DNA of 8,897 nucleotides from Oscillospiraceae bacterium (GTDB lineage: Bacteria > Bacillota > Clostridia > Oscillospirales > Acutalibacteraceae), in contig WRDE01000064.1 in assembly GCA_009783605.1 (NCBI GenBank), positions 1 through 8,897 of the forward strand, written 5' to 3'. How positions within the stretch are numbered: position 1 is the stretch's first letter; the number at the start of each line of letters is the position of its first letter. Under the pieces are notes generated by a model. The model had not been told where the DNA came from, made no database searches, and was given only the letters and a program-made list of their open reading frames with translations. This document shows, piece by piece, positions 7,301 to 8,897 of this stretch. A program made the translations under genes and the position numbers.

Positions 7301-8897
7301 CTATAACCGGGACGGCGGAAACAGCAACGATTGGAAAATGGAAAACGTCAGCGGGGTTCAGACGCTCCGGACAGCCAGCGGCGCGAATAACGTTCCGCAG
7401 CTCGGACTCTTCAACAATTTCGGCGTCATTCCGTCGGGTACCCAGAAAATCAGCTGCGAAGTCGAATATATGAAGCTGAACGCGGACAGCACCCTCGCGC
7501 TGGGCCTGAAAGAACGGGGCGGCATGTATGAAGAAGCCGATATCAGCGGAAAACCGATCGATCAGTGGCTGCGGTATGCCTGGGACGTCGACCGGAGCGA
7601 TTACGACGGATACAGTGCCGGATTTGACAACCCGACCGGCTGGAATTTCCTCAGTCTGTTAGAATTGGGCGCGCCCAAAGGCATGGCGGTGCGGTATATC
7701 AAGATATACGCCACCGAAAGTATGGATGTGTACATGGAATGGGGCACCCGCGCGCCGCTGCCGGTATATGATGACGGCAATATTACTATCGTAACAAAGA
7801 ACGCCGTCGAAGACGGCGCCCTCGGGCAGGCCGAAGTGATCGCCGACGGCGACCGGGAATTCCTCCGGCTCAGCGGTGACAACGGCGTGGATATCTCCTT
7901 CGCCGAGAGCATGAACATCCCCGCCGGCGCGACCGTCTACGATATGAAGGTCGAGATCCAGTACAACCGTCTCGAAGAGGCGGGCGGTATGAACGGCTAC
8001 CGTATCCATGATAAGGATGGCCAGATGTTCGGGAAGAGCGGATTCCCGGATTGGATGCAGCGGAATTCCGGCTGGCAGATGGCCACTATTTTCGATACCA
8101 CCGGCAGCTACAGCTTTAACGGCGACCGGGCGAGTGAGGGCATTATCCGCAGCTTTACCGTCAATTCCACCCACGGACTCAGCGATCTGCGGATCGACGG
8201 ACAGGGCACCTATCTGATCAGCTATATCAAGGTCACGATAGGCGACGCCGTCGCCGAATGGGGCGGGATGTATACCCCCCGGCAGGGCGCGAATCTGCTG
8301 CTGCTGGAATACAACAGAGGCGCCGGCGCATCTTCCTGGGATAACTTTAAATTAGATGAAATTGACGGCGTACCGGTATTTATGACCAACAGGGGAGCCA
8401 ACTGGCCGGCCCTTCCGTTCTATAACATCTATGAAATCATTCCCAAGGGGAATGGCAACGTGACGATGGAAATCGAATTCATGATGACCGGCGCTGTGCT
8501 GACCTCCGGCAATAATGATCTCTGCTTCGCCGTCCAGAACGCCTATGCGGACAGAAGCTGGGATTCCAGCGGGGTCGCCAGAAACACCTGGACGACAAAT
8601 AAGGTCTGGTGGGTGAATAATGCCTATACCGAAGCGGTGCCGGTTGAATACGGCCACAGCTGGATCGGGCTGAAAGAGAGCGAGGCCGCCGTCGGTATGG
8701 CGGTGCGGTATATCAAGGTATACGCGACCGATACGCCGGATGTCTACCTGAAATGGGGCACGTCGTCGACGCCGAAACCCGGCGCCCTTGTGGATCCACC
8801 GACCTTAGTATCGAAGACCTCGACGAGCATCACGGTGCAATCTGCCGCACCGGGCAACGGTCAGACGGCGGAGTACGCGTACAGCACGACATCGACC
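1251..8897 (+). CDS. Giant secreted multimodular protein: double pectate-lyase-like beta-helix plus repeated binding-type modules (3' end outside the window)
   Basis: The frame is uninterrupted for 2549 codons from GTG 1251 to the window edge, so the C-terminus is missing. Visible parts in order are: signal peptide 1-33; two Pectate_lyase_3-type right-handed beta-helices (about 88-480 and 580-985), each opening with a GGG-x-V-x-x-PPG-x-YR motif; an Asn-rich linker (1025-1035); a discoidin-like module (1036-1164); a Big_2 Ig-like domain (1266-1349); a proline linker (1351-1363); seven W-G-terminated modules (1366-2503); and the start of a FN3-like domain (from 2510). The protein is surely exported. 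The paired beta-helix arrangement recalls GH55-type enzymes and phage tailspikes. A polysaccharide lyase or hydrolase is the likeliest role, but no catalytic residues are identifiable, so substrate and chemistry are open. It follows a dockerin enzyme gene in the same orientation. GTG is chosen because of the AAGGAG at 1237 and the compact signal peptide. An in-frame ATG at 1200 is the alternative start. Confidence 0.9.
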   Translation, partial: MERRTKKALSLIVTVCLLLTSMMVFDLPQKAAADGPYNASNSTIRSANPTWTEIPNADMEVGTGVAAFVTTSTGIASAARMQTTAQSATFDNTPILQSYIDRTFMIGGGTVYIPPGQYRFNGSVILRKGVTIRGAWTKPVKGEPISTTTNTVFLVYQGKNGPQSAKEPAANANLPFIETTTGCAVTDITFYYPEQVPGTVTPFTPTISFGPSREGHWDCDNVNIRNVTLVNSFIGIQWNWISNGGTCPTVSGVYGSPLRSGVEIDNIVDVGRVENLNFSPDYWIYSGFNADVFNNANATTSETARKAVRDYIYNNGIAMTMRRNDWSYTCYLNIDGYKIGFRGAPTHSIGPEGNRTICCTPNPTCECPPERFTDDGPNGHNYGFKLTGCKYGIHLDKTNHVGIMFADIKITDCEYGIYNTDLNDFPVQVVNADISATKNAIYFGTGMLMMNGSLIRKGSVYIKGGTFNSVGNRFETPANTQVKLGPTARFFQTDNTYVNTFTAPNTTIYVETAAANSTTGNNFPANNHFQYTNIKAPEFPDELALPMAKGPTKSTVFTVSTARRLAFPGNDNSINHTTTTSTQDSTALIQTQLNAAAANGGGVVFLPPGKYRVDGPLTIPFGVELCGSTPEIGTFPRGMGSILEVFRGRGSTAGDPVIIMEERSGLRGITINYPEQRITDMAGTKLDAKQYPYAVQGRGSNIYVINVGFRATWDAMDFDTYKCDNLYVDFVAGHAFHNMIKYGNNGEGAIIKNIMCNIIVYGCGDESKFGTFNNGNRGQNGQNGHVGTHAMENLDFMVIGDSKNTLLYNNFHYSSKIGLHLINQGTGGPQGLIGVGNAIDAAVQTVNFGTGLTGTFNFFNTQIVAVGGSTYTDGAYMVSEGTNSEFRANFYNSDYWGWTYCGFVMKANSGIINLYGANIVDGTNGPNFLNLTNTPASSNTYTTSVLNFINSKQSSSPNAVTGGAGKARNISSLMNCTALTTRPLPATQITLLPITKTEANAVSQAGVITRPTTNGVTRASQNTGNAGNNSNSDNAIRYNAANYQWSTGRGQSAVTSTANQEWWMWNRGATSAFNTILMQHGGDSGQDWGMGANIYVSNTAAAFTTGTTGDPNHASWVEVASNIGNKQMIDVGAQTGQYIMIKRPPGAQSKGNWWGIRNVYVANYANPPAFAPAARYSVRQASYVGYKLTPLATYDNSVAANGTIRFTLDIHPDFVEQGYDVYLNGANNPANVIQKVSGQNYYEITGINADQVISVGKVQKKLIQTIEFPYKNAARNIEKGTSDNHAISVPGPGTGAITYTSANPSVATVNPTTGRITGVNVGTTAIIATKAQDTNYAGATAQYYLTVTADPLEEPPPIIIPPPVVHDITIRPAEGAATSLTEYMGSQAIKLVDSGTAWFNIYFDGAETGKVYDNVDIVFDAAGKRWVQFRTYDITNTILDHGGRWASGGDGWQGPGGDFFENDYYIIRNNDPGINAYEYTIRTAENLNGVVLNRVNGSAGIEINTGNGELYIRGIRLLIDGEIVAGWGSLEVDKCSVVLDYRGGSKPAPAPDYYSRDFRDQNGNEINFIVGGIPSGIYDVKFEIEYSVARDFQCEISYHTTNNSSRTNIHMTADGNAGVPQWAPVRDSADWDDWQTGSWTLENVYIGDLSKNSTSEHGWDFAFLPNNDAKDVNDGLVIRGVKVTIAGMTGVWGKVEGQPFRCDFQPGTNAQFTRTDGYYTLGNTPWAWMDNVLSALDIDPSIKGGDPYLRDTRVTIEYWSDDANPAIGFWKPKASGEDVLTYHQSDDECARAYVQGGWNQFTYTLADHPYHFRSVNEEIAFCELANKYIRGIRLEVGGVTAQWGVLLMPTALPKITLGWAPEQGRVLTDGQNQYIDMQDWNGVNINFSKNMHLPENTVLDDLKVEIQYNAGSRNNGQNYMQLQQPGGQGFCINSNLISKDTGWQLDTILDIKTGEYDFEGTPVTSYTVNKTGEEWDMRINGNIYYWICYIRVTVGGRVAEWGRMYEPNEGANRLGFNYNRDGGNSNDWKMENVSGVQTLRTASGANNVPQLGLFNNFGVIPSGTQKISCEVEYMKLNADSTLALGLKERGGMYEEADISGKPIDQWLRYAWDVDRSDYDGYSAGFDNPTGWNFLSLLELGAPKGMAVRYIKIYATESMDVYMEWGTRAPLPVYDDGNITIVTKNAVEDGALGQAEVIADGDREFLRLSGDNGVDISFAESMNIPAGATVYDMKVEIQYNRLEEAGGMNGYRIHDKDGQMFGKSGFPDWMQRNSGWQMATIFDTTGSYSFNGDRASEGIIRSFTVNSTHGLSDLRIDGQGTYLISYIKVTIGDAVAEWGGMYTPRQGANLLLLEYNRGAGASSWDNFKLDEIDGVPVFMTNRGANWPALPFYNIYEIIPKGNGNVTMEIEFMMTGAVLTSGNNDLCFAVQNAYADRSWDSSGVARNTWTTNKVWWVNNAYTEAVPVEYGHSWIGLKESEAAVGMAVRYIKVYATDTPDVYLKWGTSSTPKPGALVDPPTLVSKTSTSITVQSAAPGNGQTAEYAYSTTST
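1512..2690 (+). other. First pectate-lyase-superfamily beta-helix domain
   Basis: Residues about 88-480. The opening (TPILQSYIDRTF, then GGGTVYIPPGQYRFNG at 107-122 and a VTIRG strand) is the N-terminal cap and first coils of Pectate_lyase_3-type right-handed beta-helices. Short strands rich in N, I, V and G follow (for example DNVNIRNVTLVNSFIGI, and GFKLTGCKYGIHL further on), as expected for helix coils. YYPEQ at 191-195 recurs in the second domain. An insertion holds the cysteine cluster C358, C359, C365, C367. Domain ends are approximate and the catalytic site is not assigned. Confidence 0.75.
2988..4205 (+). other. Second pectate-lyase-superfamily beta-helix domain
   Basis: Residues about 580-985. 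D584-STALIQTQLNAAAANGGG followed by VVFLPPGKYR (603-612) is an excellent Pectate_lyase_3 opening. IPFGVELCG and GLRGITINYPEQ (665-676) parallel the first domain. Later coils contain many Asn, Gly and Ile residues, and the run between about 745 and 800 is rich in N and G. The strong match of the first 100 residues to domain one suggests an ancient duplication, or the bihelical arrangement known from GH55. The C-terminal limit is estimated from loss of the coil pattern. Confidence 0.78.
4356..4742 (+). other. Discoidin / F5-8 type C-like module
   Basis: Residues about 1036-1164, after the linker SQNTGNAGNNSNSDN. The order is a variable start (IRYNAANYQWSTG), a tryptophan cluster (QEWWMWNRG), then YVSNTAAAF, a W-V-E-V-A strand, and the closing pattern GQYIMIKRPPG, then NWWGIRNVYVAN. 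This fits discoidin-like jelly rolls (CBM32-type), where a late 'G.Y..I......WW.I..V.V' forms the last strands. A glycan-binding role is inferred. No binding residues can be fixed. Confidence 0.6.
5046..5297 (+). other. Big_2-type Ig-like domain
   Basis: Residues about 1266-1349. The hallmark TSANPSVATVNPTTGRITGV, then NVGTTAIIA and a closing YYLTVTA strand, match bacterial Ig-like group 2 domains, which usually act as rigid spacers in surface or secreted proteins. It is followed by a proline-rich hinge (EEPPPIIIPPP) that separates the beta-helix half from the repeated-module half. The preceding stretch (about 1170-1260, including DVYLNGANNPANV) looks like another beta-sandwich of no recognised family. 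Confidence 0.82.
5346..6782 (+). repeat. W-G-terminated modules 1-3 (protein-level repeats)
   Basis: Three divergent modules span residues 1366-1528, 1529-1693 and 1694-1844. Each ends in a shared strand: YIRGIRLLIDGEIVAGWG, VIRGVKVTIAGMTGVWG and YIRGIRLEVGGVTAQWG. Upstream, each has a strand of the kind 'D-V-x-x-x-x-E-Y' (YDVKFEIEY, DTRVTIEYW) and a Trp-rich middle segment. The predicted all-beta character and aromatic content suggest jelly-roll carbohydrate-binding-like modules, but I recognise no named family. Similarity among the three is weak outside the last 20 residues. Confidence 0.7.
6783..7745 (+). repeat. First A-B block (W-G modules 4 and 5)
   Basis: Module 4 (residues 1845-2002, type A) contains GVNINFSKNMHLPENTV, DLKVEIQYN, GWQLDTI and the end YIRVTVGGRVAEWG. 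Module 5 (2003-2165, type B) starts MYEPNEGANRLGFNYNRDGG and ends GMAVRYIKIYATESMDVYM, then EWGT. Each has a clear counterpart in the next block. No function is known; a carbohydrate-binding or spacer role is inferred from aromatic, all-beta sequence and position. Confidence 0.8.
7746..8759 (+). repeat. Second A-B block (W-G modules 6 and 7)
   Basis: Module 6 (residues 2166-2338, type A) has GVDISFAESMNIPAGATVY, DMKVEIQYN, GWQMATI and the end YIKVTIGDAVAEWG. Module 7 (2339-2503, type B) starts MYTPRQGANLLLLEYNRGAG and ends GMAVRYIKVYATDTPDVYL, then KWGT. Both copy the preceding block. At DNA level, 7680-7717 and 8694-8731 differ at only three of 38 bases, 1014 bases apart. Confidence 0.8.
8778..8897 (+). 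other. Start of a fibronectin-III-like domain, cut by the window edge
   Basis: From residue 2510, PGALVDPPTLVSKTSTSITV followed by a QTAEYAYSTT strand resembles the first strands of FN3-like modules common in clostridial and Paenibacillus secreted glycanases ('P.L.S.T..SIT.....NGQ.VEYA'). About 40 residues are visible, so the assignment is provisional. It implies that the protein continues well beyond the window. Confidence 0.6.

Overview
The window looks like part of a secreted polysaccharide-degradation locus from an anaerobic Gram-positive bacterium. The best guess is a GC-rich member of the Clostridia (Oscillospiraceae/Ruminococcaceae-like, gut, rumen or digester), but the species cannot be named from sequence alone. 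The clues are a type I dockerin at the end of the first gene, a strong AAGGAG ribosome-binding site, a classic signal peptide on the second gene, and coding sequence dominated by G/C-ending codons with AT-rich intergenic DNA.

Layout. Positions 1-990 (+) are the 3' end of a gene for a glycoside hydrolase whose visible part resembles the C-terminal region of GH95-like (alpha/alpha)6-barrel enzymes, ending in a dockerin. Positions 991-1250 are the only intergenic region. It holds a near-perfect 19-bp hairpin just after the stop codon, an AT-rich stretch with at best a weak promoter, a perfect 8-bp inverted repeat, and the ribosome-binding site of the next gene. Positions 1251-8897 (+) are one uninterrupted reading frame of 2549 codons that runs off the right edge. 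I read it through codon by codon and found no stop.

The giant protein is modular. In order: signal peptide (residues 1-33); two pectate-lyase-superfamily right-handed beta-helix domains (about 88-480 and 580-985); an Asn/Ser/Thr-rich linker; a discoidin/F5-8C-like module (about 1036-1164); a Big_2-type Ig-like domain (about 1266-1349); a proline-rich linker; seven degenerate modules of about 150-175 residues, each ending in a W-G motif (1366-2503); and the start of a fibronectin-III-like domain at the window edge. The last four W-G modules form an A-B-A-B pattern, which indicates duplication of a two-module block.

How the genes may work together. Both products are probably exported and act on plant or other complex polysaccharides. 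The first can dock onto a cohesin scaffold through its dockerin. The second combines a double beta-helix, the likely catalytic or glycan-binding core, with many putative carbohydrate-binding or spacer modules. Whether the second also ends in a dockerin or a cell-wall anchor lies outside the window. The sequence does not reveal the substrates. I see no RNA genes, mobile elements, CRISPR arrays or defence systems.
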